Source: Leptothrix sp. (in: b-proteobacteria)
Lineage (GTDB): Bacteria > Pseudomonadota > Gammaproteobacteria > Burkholderiales > Burkholderiaceae_C
Assembly (NCBI GenBank): GCA_013822685.1
Contig: PNKV01000008.1
Location: 62,001-126,000, forward strand
Length of the DNA: 64,000 nt
Reading direction: 5' to 3'
Position numbers and translations under genes: made by a program. The notes under the pieces were generated by a model that saw nothing but the letters and a program-made list of their open reading frames with translations, made no database searches and was not told the origin of the DNA. Of this stretch, positions 44,825-54,394 are shown piece by piece. Every line of letters begins with the position of its first letter. Within the stretch, counting starts at the first letter, position 1.

Positions 44825-45955
44825 TCACTCGTGATAATCGTAGGCTTGATAGCCAGCTTGCTTGACCAGACTGTCGCGCTTGGCCGCGGTGTAATCGCTC
44901 AAGACCATTTCAGATACCAACTGCTGCAAGGTGATCTCTGGCGTCCAGCCCAATTTGGTCTTGGCCTTGGTCGGGTCGCCCAGCAGCGTTTCGACTTCGG
45001 TCGGACGGTAGTAACGCGGATCAACACGCACCACCACATCACCCACCTTGCACTGGGCCAGCATCTCACCGTTGACCGGTTCCACGGCCACCACCTTGCC
45101 CACCTCATGCTCGGCGTCGCCTTCAAATGCCAGCGTGATGCCCAGCTCCTTGGCCGAGAATTCAACAAACTGACGCACGCTGTATTGCACGCCGGTGGCG
45201 ATGACGAAGTCCTCGGCCACGTCCTGCTGCAGCATCAGCCATTGCATCTCGACGTAGTCGCGGGCATGGCCCCAATCGCGCAGCGCGCTCATGTTGCCCA
45301 GAAACAAGCACTCTTGCAGGCCCAACGCGATGCGGCTGATCGCCCGCGTGATCTTGCGCGTCACGAAAGTCTCGCCACGCACTGGACTTTCGTGGTTGAA
45401 CAGCACGCCATTGCAGGCGTACATGCCATAAGCCTCGCGGTAGTTCACCGTGATCCAGTAGGCGTACAACTTGGCCACCGCGTAGGGGCTGCGGGGGTAG
45501 AAAGGCGTGGTTTCCTTCTGCGGGATCTCTTGCACCAGGCCATACAGCTCGGAGGTCGAGGCCTGGTAAAAGCGCGTTTTCTTCTCCAGGCCCAGAATGC
45601 GGATGGCCTCCAGCAGGCGCAGGGCCCCAATGCCATCGGCATTGGCCGTGTACTCGGGTTCCTCAAAGCTCACGGCCACGTGCGACTGCGCTGCCAGGTT
45701 GTAAACCTCGTCGGGCTGCACCTTTTGCATGATGCGCACCAGGCTGGTGGAGTCAGTCAGGTCGCCGTAGTGCAGGATGAAGTTGCGGTTGTCAACGTGC
45801 GGATCCTGGTACAGGTGATCGATGCGGTCAGTGTTGAACAGGCTGGAGCGGCGCTTGATGCCGTGCACCTCGTAGCCCTTCTTCAACAAGAACTCAGCCA
45901 GATAAGAACCATCCTGCCCTGTCACCCCAGTGATCAACGCTATTTTTTTTGTCAT
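44825..45955 (-). CDS. gmd: GDP-mannose 4,6-dehydratase
   Basis: Enzyme of 376 residues that dehydrates GDP-mannose to GDP-4-keto-6-deoxymannose, precursor of GDP-L-fucose or GDP-D-rhamnose. The NADP motif GVTGQDG (residues 10-16), the catalytic STSELYG region (133-139) and the YxxxK pair Y158/K162 in SPYAVAK are all intact. Length matches the family. ATG 45955 is the conserved start; ATG 45967 and TTG 45970 are also in frame. The partner enzyme fcl lies 5 kb away in the opposite block. Confidence 0.95.
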   Translation of the reverse strand: MTKKIALITGVTGQDGSYLAEFLLKKGYEVHGIKRRSSLFNTDRIDHLYQDPHVDNRNFILHYGDLTDSTSLVRIMQKVQPDEVYNLAAQSHVAVSFEEPEYTANADGIGALRLLEAIRILGLEKKTRFYQASTSELYGLVQEIPQKETTPFYPRSPYAVAKLYAYWITVNYREAYGMYACNGVLFNHESPVRGETFVTRKITRAISRIALGLQECLFLGNMSALRDWGHARDYVEMQWLMLQQDVAEDFVIATGVQYSVRQFVEFSAKELGITLAFEGDAEHEVGKVVAVEPVNGEMLAQCKVGDVVVRVDPRYYRPTEVETLLGDPTKAKTKLGWTPEITLQQLVSEMVLSDYTAAKRDSLVKQAGYQAYDYHE

Positions 45956-45966
45956 GTCAGACACCA

Positions 45967-46698
45967 TCAAGAACCAAAAAAACGAGGCCTGAAGCCAGGG
46001 GGCATGGCCTTCTCCAGATCTGCGATGAACTGGTCATGCAGGCGGTAGTCGGGCCTGCCTGCCGCTGCGGCCGCAGGATCGGCCAGCGACGAGATGCGCA
46101 TCAGCATTCCATCCACAATGTACCCTTGCAGGCCATAACGCAATTGCTGCAGCTTGCGATCAAGTCCGGGCGTGGACGCTGTTTCATTGAGTGTCACCCA
46201 GTAAGTGATAGGTTCAATGCGACGATCGGCTTGGGCCTCTAACCGCACGACATTCAAAGCATGGGCGGGCAATGCCACGGGCTCCTTGCCAAAACCCTTG
46301 ATCGTGAAGCCTTGCGACACGTAACAAAACTCCGGCCGATGGGCTGCGGTCGATTCCGAGTTCTGATTGCGACCATAAGCAATCGACAGCATGACACGCT
46401 GCCCCTGCGGATTGACGTAGGTGCGGTTCAGCGTTTCCGAGTACAGCGTGTCCAACTGATTTTGGACGGTGGGATCGGGCAACACCGGTATCACGCTGGG
46501 ATCAATCTTCCACCCACCAAATGTCTCTGGCACCACCGTATTCAGCACCATGGCTGGCTTTTCATCGGCGATCATCTTGGTGGGCTTCAGCCAAACCGCA
46601 GCGCCAGCCCCCGCCACCATCAAGGCCCCTGCCAGTAACACCGCCAAAGGCAGGCGCCGGGACACCCCGGCCTGCTCGTTCCTCACATCAGCGGGCAT
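45967..46698 (-). CDS. epsI: EpsI, exosortase-associated protein (first copy)
   Basis: Protein of 243 residues with one N-terminal membrane helix (about residues 17-37) and a periplasmic EpsI domain. The conserved His-Cys motif HRPEFCY is at 120-126, and ITYWVTLNE and the C-terminal HDQFIADL are typical. EpsI proteins always accompany exosortases of the EPS type and may act with them, possibly as a separate hydrolase or transferase. Its ATG 46698 lies 11 bases inside the end of the exosortase gene, so the two are coupled. A second copy lies at 51896-52597. Confidence 0.88.
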   Translation of the reverse strand: MPADVRNEQAGVSRRLPLAVLLAGALMVAGAGAAVWLKPTKMIADEKPAMVLNTVVPETFGGWKIDPSVIPVLPDPTVQNQLDTLYSETLNRTYVNPQGQRVMLSIAYGRNQNSESTAAHRPEFCYVSQGFTIKGFGKEPVALPAHALNVVRLEAQADRRIEPITYWVTLNETASTPGLDRKLQQLRYGLQGYIVDGMLMRISSLADPAAAAAGRPDYRLHDQFIADLEKAMPPGFRPRFFGS

Positions 46699-47590
46699 CG
46701 CGCGCACCTCCCAAGTTGTCAAAACGGGCAGCCAGGAGCCGGTCCAGGCCATAGGTCAGCACCAGCGCCACAGAGAACAGCACCAAGCCCGCGAACTCAT
46801 GGGCAAAGCCTTGCCCCACTTCATCACCCAGGTAGTAGGTGATCAACACAAGGATGATCACGCGAGTCACATTGGCAATGAAGGAAATGGGGATGATGCC
46901 AATGGCCAGGATCAGGTTTCGGGTCTTGGACTTGTAGTTCATGATGTTCATGTACAGCAAACCCAGGGATTCAAGCGTGAACAGCGAATTCAAGCCCGAG
47001 CAGGCATCGGCCACCAGCAATTGATAAGGCCCGATCATCAAAGTGACGCCAGTGCGACCAATCGGGTAACCGGCCCAGTACAGCACCTGCTCGGCCACCA
47101 TGGACACAGCGCTTTTAAGCGGCAAGGTCAGCGCTTGCACAAAGGCGCCTGGCAAAGGCACCATGAACAGCAGAAACAAGATCGGAAACCAAGCCCGCTT
47201 GACCGCCGACAGGCCCTGAATCAAAAGCAGACTGGCCACCACTACCAGAATAAGAGAGCTTGCCTCGAACTCGATGACCCGCTGAGAACGCCCGACCACG
47301 TACATCAACAGCGCAATCGCCAACAGCAAAAAACCGGGCACAACGGCAGGCTTGGCGGGTTGGCTGAACAAGTCAGTGCGCATGCCCCAAAGCAACCAGG
47401 CACAAGCCGCCAGGATCAGAGGCCCATGCCCTTGCTCGTCCGTGGCCCAGGTAGTTTGGGCCAGCGTCATGAACGTGGGGACGTACATGATCGCGAATGC
47501 CAGGCAAATCACGGCAAGAGACCATACCGGGAACTTGACAGGCGATGGAGCGCTGGGAAATGCCCCGGAGGTTGGTGCTGATTGAGCCAT
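46688..47590 (-). CDS. xrtB: Exosortase B (first copy)
   Basis: Integral membrane transpeptidase-like protein of 300 residues with about eight helices. The proposed catalytic triad is present: Cys197 in VADACSGLNSL, Arg243 in NVTRVIILV and His264 in FAHEFAGLV. The motif YWAGYPIGRTGVTLMIGPYQ before the cysteine is typical of exosortase B. Exosortases cut C-terminal PEP-CTERM-type sorting signals; the B type sits in polysaccharide loci and its exact substrate is unclear. It is coupled with epsI. Compare the copy at 50080-50973. Confidence 0.92.
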   Translation of the reverse strand: MAQSAPTSGAFPSAPSPVKFPVWSLAVICLAFAIMYVPTFMTLAQTTWATDEQGHGPLILAACAWLLWGMRTDLFSQPAKPAVVPGFLLLAIALLMYVVGRSQRVIEFEASSLILVVVASLLLIQGLSAVKRAWFPILFLLFMVPLPGAFVQALTLPLKSAVSMVAEQVLYWAGYPIGRTGVTLMIGPYQLLVADACSGLNSLFTLESLGLLYMNIMNYKSKTRNLILAIGIIPISFIANVTRVIILVLITYYLGDEVGQGFAHEFAGLVLFSVALVLTYGLDRLLAARFDNLGGARDAR

Positions 47591-47674
47591 GAACCGCAGT
47601 CAAAAATGCAATGAAGCCACCACCCAGGGCGGCACCGGTGATTGTTACCGATTCACGCAGAAAGTTCGGTCGGA

Positions 47675-48826
47675 TTACCCTGATTGAGCCATGGCAGACC
47701 GATAAATTTCGATCAATTCAGCACAATTGCGCTCTGGTGTATAGCGCTCTTCGTATTCTTGGCGAGCCGCCTGCCCCATCCGGAGCATTTCTTGCGGATG
47801 CGCGTGAGCCCATTCGATTTTGGCAGCCAAATCTTGTGCATCACCCGGATTGAATAGCAGCCCCGTCCGCCCATCGGCCACCAGTTCAGCCATGGAACCC
47901 AGTCGACTGGCAATCACCGGCGTACCGCTGGCAAAAGCCTCCACCAAGGTTCGAGGAAAGCCTTCGTAACAGACACTGGGCAACACCAAAAAAGCCGCCG
48001 AAGCCATGCGAGCCATGATGTCCGGCAAGGGCAAAAAGCCAAGGTAGCCAGCACCAGCAACTGCCTTAGCCTCCGGCTCGAAAGGCCCACCCCCAATGAT
48101 CTCGACGCGGGGCGCCAGCATCAGCCGCATAGCAGCCAACATCACAGCAATGCCCTTCTCTTCAGACAACCGCCCCACAAATAGCCCACCCGATCGCCCT
48201 ACCCATTCAGGTTGAGCAGGCCAAGGCACAAAATTGGGCTTGATGCTGATTCGCTCTGCGGGCAACCCGCCAGCCACAAACTTGTCCTTGCAGAACTGAT
48301 TCAGGGCGATGTAGCGGGAAACCTTGCTTTGGAAGGTTCCAAGGGCACGGTGAGCCGACAGCATCACCGCCACCGCCCCCGATTGCACCGCAGATCCGCG
48401 GTAGCACCGATGCTGCACGGCGCGCCAAGGCACTTTGCCCAAACAATCCTCGCAGACCTTGCCATCCCGCAAAAAAATGGCCTGAGGACACATCAAACGA
48501 AAATTGTGGAGCGTTTGAACGACCGGAACCTTCAAGGAGTTGGCCGCCCAATAAACCGACGGCGACACCAACGGCAGCGTGTTATGCACGTGCATGACGT
48601 CAGGCCGAAATTGCTCAATCAACGCCTTGATTTCCCTGGTGGTGTCCGTAGACCACAAAGTTTGGGCCGCCACATTCAGGCGCGACACCTTGTTGACGTC
48701 ATCGTTGTGCCGCAAATGCAGGGCAACCTCGTGCCCGTGCTCACGCAGCAAAGCCACTTCTGACTCAACCACGCTGTCTTCGCCACCCCGCTGCTGGTAG
48801 GCGTTGTGCACCATCAAGACTCTCAT
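47675..48826 (-). CDS. Glycosyltransferase family 4
   Basis: GT-B glycosyltransferase of 383 residues. The N-terminal part is MRVLMVHNAYQQRGGEDSV, and a small cysteine cluster (CEDCLGKVPWRAVQHRCYRG) lies at about 115-135. The GT4 part has the sugar-donor segment GRLSEEKGIAVMLAAM, and CYEGFPRTLVEAFASGTPVI with the EX7E-type glutamate. The beginning resembles sugar transferases of colanic-acid-like loci. It is the first gene of the reverse block, 84 bases before xrtB. ATG 48826 is chosen from the conserved start; the frame runs to 48862. Confidence 0.88.
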   Translation of the reverse strand: MRVLMVHNAYQQRGGEDSVVESEVALLREHGHEVALHLRHNDDVNKVSRLNVAAQTLWSTDTTREIKALIEQFRPDVMHVHNTLPLVSPSVYWAANSLKVPVVQTLHNFRLMCPQAIFLRDGKVCEDCLGKVPWRAVQHRCYRGSAVQSGAVAVMLSAHRALGTFQSKVSRYIALNQFCKDKFVAGGLPAERISIKPNFVPWPAQPEWVGRSGGLFVGRLSEEKGIAVMLAAMRLMLAPRVEIIGGGPFEPEAKAVAGAGYLGFLPLPDIMARMASAAFLVLPSVCYEGFPRTLVEAFASGTPVIASRLGSMAELVADGRTGLLFNPGDAQDLAAKIEWAHAHPQEMLRMGQAARQEYEERYTPERNCAELIEIYRSAMAQSG

Positions 48827-49068
48827 CCAAGACCATCCTGCCGCCCGGGTCAACCCCCGCACATTGTCGCCCAGCCCCTACCCCCGGAACTTCCCGCATC
48901 AAAAGCACTCCATTCACCCACTTGGTGATAAATGTCAGCGCTTTGTGACACGGCTTTTGGTCCGACCGCGCGCTAACCCTGAAGTAGCGCCCATGAGCCC
49001 TCCTCTAAAATTCATGCCATGTGTCCAAGAAGTGGCGGACATCAACAACAACCCCTGGTGGGCGTCTT

Positions 49069-49935
49069 ATGAGACATCCAGATCCAAATTTCGGTTACCC
49101 ATCTCTGTCGTTCTTGGAGCGGGAACAGGTGTTGGGCGGCTTGAAACAACAAGCGAAGAAGAAGATCATTCGTAGCGGCGCCTACGTCCTTGACACGTTC
49201 ATCGACGCAACATCCTGGGATGAAGCCATCAGTCGCATCGCCGATTGGGGCGCTGAGCACCAATCTCGTTATGTCACATTGTGCAATGTGCACTCGGTGG
49301 TCACCGGCAGCCAAACCGCCAAATTTGCGAACGTGATCAATGGCGCCGACATGGCCCTGCCCGACGGCGCGCCCGTCGCCTGGATGATGCGCAAGGAAGG
49401 TTTTGCCGAACAGCAACGCATCAGCGGACCCGATTTGATGCTGCGCTATTTGGCGGAAGCCGAGCGCCGCGGTCAGTCTGTCTTTTTTTACGGCAGCGTT
49501 GACGACACCCTGGCCAAGTTGCGTGGTCGGTTGATGGCCAAGTTCCCCAAGCTGAAAATCGCTGGCATGGCCTCGCCCCCTTTCCGCAAGCTGACCGAGC
49601 AGGAAGACGCCGAATACACCCAAAAGATCAATGCCTCCGGCGCCCACGTGGTGTTCGTGGGCCTGGGCTGCCCCAAGCAAGAACTCTGGATGGCCGAACA
49701 TCGTGGCGCCATCAAGGCGGTCATGGTGGGTGTCGGCGCCGCGTTTGACTATCACGCAGGCACCTTGCGCCGCGCACCCGCCTGGATGCAGCAGCGCGGC
49801 CTGGAATGGCTCTACCGTTTCGTTTGCGAACCCCGCCGCCTGGCGCGCCGCTACCTTGAAACCAACAGCGTGTTCGTGGGCAAGCTCCTGGTCCGCGCGG
49901 TGTTCGGGCGCGATCCCAAGCACCAGAAAGGCTGA
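49069..49935 (+). CDS. WecG/TagA/CpsF-family glycosyltransferase
   Basis: Protein of 288 residues of the GT26 family, which adds an N-acetylmannosamine-type or related sugar to undecaprenyl-linked glycans. Motifs: GADMALPDGAPVAW, ISGPDLMLRYL, SVFFYGS and the diagnostic GLGCPKQELWMAEH. The C-terminal RAPAWMQQRGLEWLYRF helix is also typical. ATG 49069 is preferred over an in-frame GTG at 49021. It heads the forward block, divergent from the GT4 gene at 48826, and a terminator follows it. It could be a second-sugar transferase; a priming transferase is not visible. Confidence 0.9.
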   Translation: MRHPDPNFGYPSLSFLEREQVLGGLKQQAKKKIIRSGAYVLDTFIDATSWDEAISRIADWGAEHQSRYVTLCNVHSVVTGSQTAKFANVINGADMALPDGAPVAWMMRKEGFAEQQRISGPDLMLRYLAEAERRGQSVFFYGSVDDTLAKLRGRLMAKFPKLKIAGMASPPFRKLTEQEDAEYTQKINASGAHVVFVGLGCPKQELWMAEHRGAIKAVMVGVGAAFDYHAGTLRRAPAWMQQRGLEWLYRFVCEPRRLARRYLETNSVFVGKLLVRAVFGRDPKHQKG

Positions 49936-49963
49936 TCCCAGCCTGGCAATTACGGTTGCTAAC

Positions 49964-49998
49964 AAAAGCCCCTCCCAGTCCGGCGGGGCTTTTTTTTT
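49964..49998 (+). terminator. Intrinsic terminator after the GT26 gene
   Basis: AAAAGCCCC (49964-49972) pairs with GGGGCTTTT (49985-49993) across a 12-base loop and runs into a tract of nine T. It separates the GT26 gene from the second exosortase gene, so the latter probably has its own promoter. Confidence 0.85.
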
Positions 49999-50079
49999 GC
50001 CGCATTAAACTGGGGCCTGCTCACCTTCGGGGCCCGAGCCCATGGAACCTTTCCCGCAGAACCAGGTCTTTTATCACCA

Positions 50080-50973
50080 ATGAACACACAAACATTGGCC
50101 CTCCCCATTGACAGCAGCACCCCCAGCAAGCTTGAGCTGGGGATATTGGCCCTTGGGCTGTTAACCATGTACGTGCCCACGTACATTGCCCTGGACCAGA
50201 ACATCTGGAACATCGTTGGCCAGGGGCATGGTCCCGTCATGCTGGCCTTGACGTTGTGGTTGGGCTGGCAACGCTGGCCCACCCTCATGGCATTACCCAA
50301 GCGCCACGCAAGCCTCGGCGGCTCGATTTTGCTGGTGCTGGGCATGATGCTTTATGTGGTCGGCCACTCTCAAGATCTGCTGGCATTCGAAACCGCATCG
50401 CAGATCCCCTTGTTGGCGGGACTTTTCCTGCTCTACAAGGGAGGCGCGGGCCTGAAGGTCATGTGGTTTCCGCTGTTCTTTCTGTTTTTTCTGGTTCCCA
50501 TGCCAGGTTCCATCGTTGACGCCATCACCGCACCGCTCAAAGCTGGCGTGTCTTACGTGGCTGAATGGGCGCTTCACGTCGCGGGCTACCCCATTGGCAG
50601 ACGGGGCGTCACGCTCACCATCGGTCAGTACCAACTCTTGGTGGCCGACGCCTGCGCAGGCATCAATTCGATTTTTGCACTTGAGGCCATCGGGGTGTTC
50701 TACCTCAGCGTGGCCAAGCACACCAACCACCTCCGCAACGTGTTGCTGGCCGCGCTGATCATCCCCATTTCATTCATTTCCAACACCTTGCGCGTGATTG
50801 TTCTTGTGCTGGTCACATACTATTTTGGTGACGAAGCCGGCCAAGGTTTCGTGCACGGATTTGCTGGCATCCTGCTGTTCATGATGGCCACCATCCTGAC
50901 GATCGGGGTCGACGCCGTTCTGGGCCGATTTTTCAAAGAACCCCCCGCATCACCGCAAGCCACTCCCCAATGA
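50080..50973 (+). CDS. xrtB: Exosortase B (second copy)
   Basis: Membrane protein of 297 residues with about eight helices. The catalytic set is Cys192 in [11 protein letters not shown], Arg238 in NTLRVIVLV and His259 in GFVHGFAGI. It shares [20 protein letters not shown] and ADACxG context with the copy at 46688-47590 but differs in many other positions. It is therefore a paralogue rather than a fresh duplication. Its stop overlaps the start of fcl by 4 bases (ATGA), so it is translationally coupled to fucose synthesis. Function is as for the first copy. Confidence 0.92.
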   Translation: MNTQTLALPIDSSTPSKLELGILALGLLTMYVPTYIALDQNIWNIVGQGHGPVMLALTLWLGWQRWPTLMALPKRHASLGGSILLVLGMMLYVVGHSQDLLAFETASQIPLLAGLFLLYKGGAGLKVMWFPLFFLFFLVPMPGSIVDAITAPLKAGVSYVAEWALHVAGYPIGRRGVTLTIGQYQLLVADACAGINSIFALEAIGVFYLSVAKHTNHLRNVLLAALIIPISFISNTLRVIVLVLVTYYFGDEAGQGFVHGFAGILLFMMATILTIGVDAVLGRFFKEPPASPQATPQ

Positions 50974-51899
50974 ACCAATCTGCCAAGATCTTTGTAGCCG
51001 GACACCGCGGCATGGTGGGCTCGGCCATCGTCCGCCGATTGCAGGCTGCGGGCCACACCAACATCGTCACCCGCAGCCGCAGCGAACTCGACTTGCTCAA
51101 TCAGCAAGCCGTTCAAACGTTCATGCAGCTTGAAAAACCCGATTACACCTTCGTGGCGGCAGCCAAGGTGGGTGGCATCCAGGCCAACAACACTTACCGG
51201 GCTGATTTCATTTATCAAAATCTGATGATTGAAGCCAACCTCATCCATGCGGCTCACCTGGCCGGCGTGCAAAGGATGATGTTCCTGGGATCCAGCTGCA
51301 TTTACCCAAAACAGGCGCCGCAGCCCCTCAAGGAGGAGAGCCTGCTGACGGGTGAACTCGAACCCACCAACGAGCCCTACGCCATCGCCAAGATCGCCGG
51401 CATCAAATTGTGCGAAAGCTATAACCAGCAATACAGCCGCCAGTACATCAGCGTCATGCCCACCAATTTGTATGGGCTCAACGACAACTACGACCTCAGC
51501 AACAGCCATGTGCTGCCCGCCCTGATCCGCAAGGCTCACGAAGCCAAGCAGCGGAGTGACCAATGCCTGGTGGTCTGGGGCACCGGCACGCCCATGCGCG
51601 AGTTCATGTACGCCGATGACCTGGCCGACGCCTGCTTTTACCTGATGAACCTGGGCTACGACGGCCCCTTGGTCAACATCGGCACCGGCACAGATGTCAC
51701 TATCCGAGAACTGGCCGAAACCGTCGTCAAGGTCGTTGGATTTGAAGGCGACCTCAGCTTCGACACCACCAAGCCAGATGGCACACCCCGCAAATTGATG
51801 GACGTTTCTCGGATGACAGGCCTGGGTTGGCGCGCCAGCACCAGCCTTGAAGATGGCATTCGATTTGCTTATCAAGACTACCTATCGAAGCTCTCATGA
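50970..51899 (+). CDS. fcl: GDP-L-fucose synthase
   Basis: Enzyme of 309 residues that epimerises and reduces GDP-4-keto-6-deoxymannose to GDP-L-fucose. The Rossmann motif GHRGMVGSA (residues 11-19), the conserved SSCIYP (108-113) and the YxxxK pair Y137/K141 (PYAIAK) are intact. It is inserted between exosortase B and epsI, with ATGA overlaps on both sides, so the three genes form one transcript unit. Its partner gmd is in the reverse block next to the other exosortase/EpsI pair. Confidence 0.95.
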   Translation: MNQSAKIFVAGHRGMVGSAIVRRLQAAGHTNIVTRSRSELDLLNQQAVQTFMQLEKPDYTFVAAAKVGGIQANNTYRADFIYQNLMIEANLIHAAHLAGVQRMMFLGSSCIYPKQAPQPLKEESLLTGELEPTNEPYAIAKIAGIKLCESYNQQYSRQYISVMPTNLYGLNDNYDLSNSHVLPALIRKAHEAKQRSDQCLVVWGTGTPMREFMYADDLADACFYLMNLGYDGPLVNIGTGTDVTIRELAETVVKVVGFEGDLSFDTTKPDGTPRKLMDVSRMTGLGWRASTSLEDGIRFAYQDYLSKLS

Positions 51900-52597
51900 A
51901 AATCAGCCTACGCACCCTCACCGTGACCAGCGCGCTGTTTCTGGCGGCCCTGCTGGGCACCTTGCTGCGCCCTACCATTGCCGAGGGCCACAAGCGGGCC
52001 GCCCTGGATGGGACCGTGCCCAAGCAAATCGGAGAGTGGCGCGAGTTGCCCAGTCCCATGATCCAGGTGGACACCTCGGTGCCTACCACCGAAGGCACCA
52101 ACCGCGACCAGCCTTACGACGACCTGGTCTCACGCACTTACGTGAATGCCAAAGGTGAGCAGATCATGGTGGCACTGGCCTATGGCAGCCAACAACGCCA
52201 GGAAATCAAGATTCACCGTCCTGAGCTTTGCTACCCAGCCCAGGGATGGCAGGTTGACAGCCTCAAACGCACCACCTTCCCGGTTTCCACTGCCGAGAGT
52301 GCGGGCGGCATTCCGGGCTTTCGATTGGTGGCCAAGCAAAGCAACGGGCCAGGTTACGAATTGGTCAGCTATTGGATCCGCATCGGCAACACCTACAGCG
52401 ACAGCGCTTGGACCACCCGGATGGCCATCATGAAAGAAGGCTTGCAGGGCCGCATGACCGATGGCGTTCTGGTGCGTGTGTCCCAACGAAGCAATAAGCC
52501 GCCCGCAAGCGATGACGTTTTCAAACGTCAAGAGCAATTTGCAGCGCAATTGGTCGCAGCCACTGCACCAGAAGGCAAAATCCTGCTGGTCCGCTGA
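51896..52597 (+). CDS. epsI: EpsI, exosortase-associated protein (second copy)
   Basis: Protein of 233 residues with one N-terminal helix (about 8-25) and the EpsI domain with HRPELCY at 107-113. The strand [11 protein letters not shown] and the C-terminal [12 protein letters not shown] helix follow. It resembles the first copy at 45967-46698 in layout and motif. The two share the short word around HRPE-CY but differ elsewhere, so they form two separate pairs with their exosortases. Overlaps fcl by 4 bases. Confidence 0.88.
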   Translation: MKISLRTLTVTSALFLAALLGTLLRPTIAEGHKRAALDGTVPKQIGEWRELPSPMIQVDTSVPTTEGTNRDQPYDDLVSRTYVNAKGEQIMVALAYGSQQRQEIKIHRPELCYPAQGWQVDSLKRTTFPVSTAESAGGIPGFRLVAKQSNGPGYELVSYWIRIGNTYSDSAWTTRMAIMKEGLQGRMTDGVLVRVSQRSNKPPASDDVFKRQEQFAAQLVAATAPEGKILLVR

Positions 52598-52666
52598 CTT
52601 TTCCCAACTGGCTTGTTTCTTACATTGAATGAATAACGAAAAGATCGATGTACCAGGGGCGCTCGC

Positions 52667-53851
52667 ATGAGGGCCCTGAAAATCGCCATCGTCCACGATT
52701 GGTTGGTGAGCTATGCGGGCGCCGAACGGGTTGCCGAGCAATTGCTCATCATGTTTCCCCAAGCGGATCTTTTTTCTGTCGTGGATTTTGTTCCAGAGTC
52801 CGAGCGTGGATTTCTGAATGGCCGCACACCCAAAACCACCTTCATTCAAAAGCTGCCCAGGGCAAAGACCAGCTACCGCACTTACCTGCCCCTGATGCCT
52901 CTGGCCATTGAGCAGCTCGATTTGTCTGGATACGATCTCATCGTGTCCAGCAGCCATGCGGTGGCCAAAGGTGTGCTCACTGGCCCAGACCAGATTCATG
53001 TGAGTTATGTGCACTCCCCTATTCGTTATGCATGGGACATGCAACATCAGTATCTGGAAGAATCCAAGCTGACCAAGGGATTTAAATCGTTTTTGGCAAA
53101 ATCCATCCTGCATTACATCCGCATGTGGGACAGCCGCACGGCATCGGGCGTCGATGTTTTCGTGGCCAATTCTGCCTTCATTGGCCGGCGCATCCGCAAG
53201 GCGTATCGGCGTGACTCGCAGGTTGTCTTCCCACCAGTGGACACTGAGGCCTTCACCCCTGCGGCGCAGAAAAAAGAGTTTTACCTGACCGCTTCGCGGT
53301 TGGTGCCCTACAAAAAAGTGCCCTTGATTGTTGAAGCATTTTCAAAAATGCCCGACAAGCAATTGATCGTGATTGGCGACGGCCCTGAATGGGCCAAAGC
53401 CAACGCCGTCAAGTCGCCCAATGTCACCTTGCTGGGATACCAACCCTTCAAGGTGCTCAAGGAGCACATGCAACACGCCAAGGGCTTTGTGTTCGCCGCC
53501 GAAGAAGACTTCGGCATCACGCCAGTCGAGGCCCAAGCATGCGGCACCCCCGTCATTGCTTTTGGTCGCGGCGGTGCGCTTGAAACAGTCAAAGGCCTAG
53601 ACACCGAGGAGCCTACCGGGGTTTTCTTTGCCGAGCAATCGGTCGAGGCCATCATGGCCGCAGTGCGTTCCTTTGAGCAGAATAGTCACCGCTTCAGTGT
53701 CCAAGCCTGCCGTGAGAATGCTGAACGCTTTTCCATTGCGCAATTCAGGTCGTCGATGATGAAAGTCATCAACGAAGCCATTGTTGAATTGATGGAACCG
53801 CCGGTTGCTGCGCCACAGGCTCAGCGTGCGAAGGTCAAGTCAGTCATTTGA
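52667..53851 (+). CDS. Glycosyltransferase family 4
   Basis: GT-B enzyme of 394 residues. The N-terminal motif is IAIVHDWLVSYAGAERVAE (about residues 6-24). The donor site is LTASRLVPYKKVPLIVEAF, and the EX7E region is FAAEEDFGITPVEAQACGTPVI. The HSPIRYAWDMQHQYLEE segment is frequent in GDP-mannose- or GDP-sugar-using GT4 enzymes of such loci, which fits a fucose or mannose transferase (inference). It starts 69 bases after epsI with AGGGGCGC upstream. Confidence 0.88.
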   Translation: MRALKIAIVHDWLVSYAGAERVAEQLLIMFPQADLFSVVDFVPESERGFLNGRTPKTTFIQKLPRAKTSYRTYLPLMPLAIEQLDLSGYDLIVSSSHAVAKGVLTGPDQIHVSYVHSPIRYAWDMQHQYLEESKLTKGFKSFLAKSILHYIRMWDSRTASGVDVFVANSAFIGRRIRKAYRRDSQVVFPPVDTEAFTPAAQKKEFYLTASRLVPYKKVPLIVEAFSKMPDKQLIVIGDGPEWAKANAVKSPNVTLLGYQPFKVLKEHMQHAKGFVFAAEEDFGITPVEAQACGTPVIAFGRGGALETVKGLDTEEPTGVFFAEQSVEAIMAAVRSFEQNSHRFSVQACRENAERFSIAQFRSSMMKVINEAIVELMEPPVAAPQAQRAKVKSVI

Positions 53852-53860
53852 AGTATAAAA

Positions 53861-54385
53861 ATGACCGCTCCAGACGCCAGCGCCTTCTCGCCTCTTCAGC
53901 CACGAGCCGTTGAAAAAACACCAAGAACAGAATGGGTGGATGCCGCCAAGGGCATTGGCATCATATTGGTGGTCATAGGGCATGCCATTGTCGGCTTGCG
54001 TGATGGCGCTTTGATTCTGCAGGACGGTGCATTCCACATGCCGCTGTTTTTTTTCCTGTCCGGCATTTTTATCGCGAAACGGGTAGCAAGTGAGGCTTTG
54101 TCTTCTTCAGAATCGTCTACCGTCAAACTGCGCAAGGCTTACCTGGGCGGTGGTGGAAAGGCAATTTCCAATGTATTTTCATTTTTGGGAATAAAGACTC
54201 TGCCTATCGATTTCATTCATGTCATGTTCGTGGCGGGCAGGCGTATTGCCTTGAACAAAATCCTGCGCGTCGACAATGTGTACGCCATCTTGTTTTTTGC
54301 CTCGGTGATGGGTATTGCAGGTCCCTTGGTCATCAAAAAAATAGCCCATCGGTTGAAAATATCAAGTCAGATCGGTTTGGCTTAG
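53861..54385 (+). pseudogene. Acyltransferase 3 family protein with internal deletion
   Basis: Open frame of 174 residues. Residues 22-80 match the start of an acyltransferase-3 (O-acetyltransferase) protein: WVDAAKGIGIILVVIGHAI, then FHMPLFFFLSGIFIAKRV. From about residue 105 it matches the end of the same family: LGIKTLPIDFIHVMFVAGRRI. The roughly 150-180 middle residues with most membrane helices are missing, while the frame is kept. Family members have about 350 residues. The remaining protein should be inactive, or it could act as a small partner. The DNA is visibly A/T-richer than the neighbouring glycosyltransferases. Confidence 0.7.
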
Positions 54386-54394
54386 TCAAAAGTA

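Noticed and set aside
49944..49960. TGGCAATTACGGTTGCT as a sigma-54 promoter for the second exosortase
   Set aside because: Spacing between GG and GC is 11 bases instead of 10, and it lies upstream of a strong terminator.
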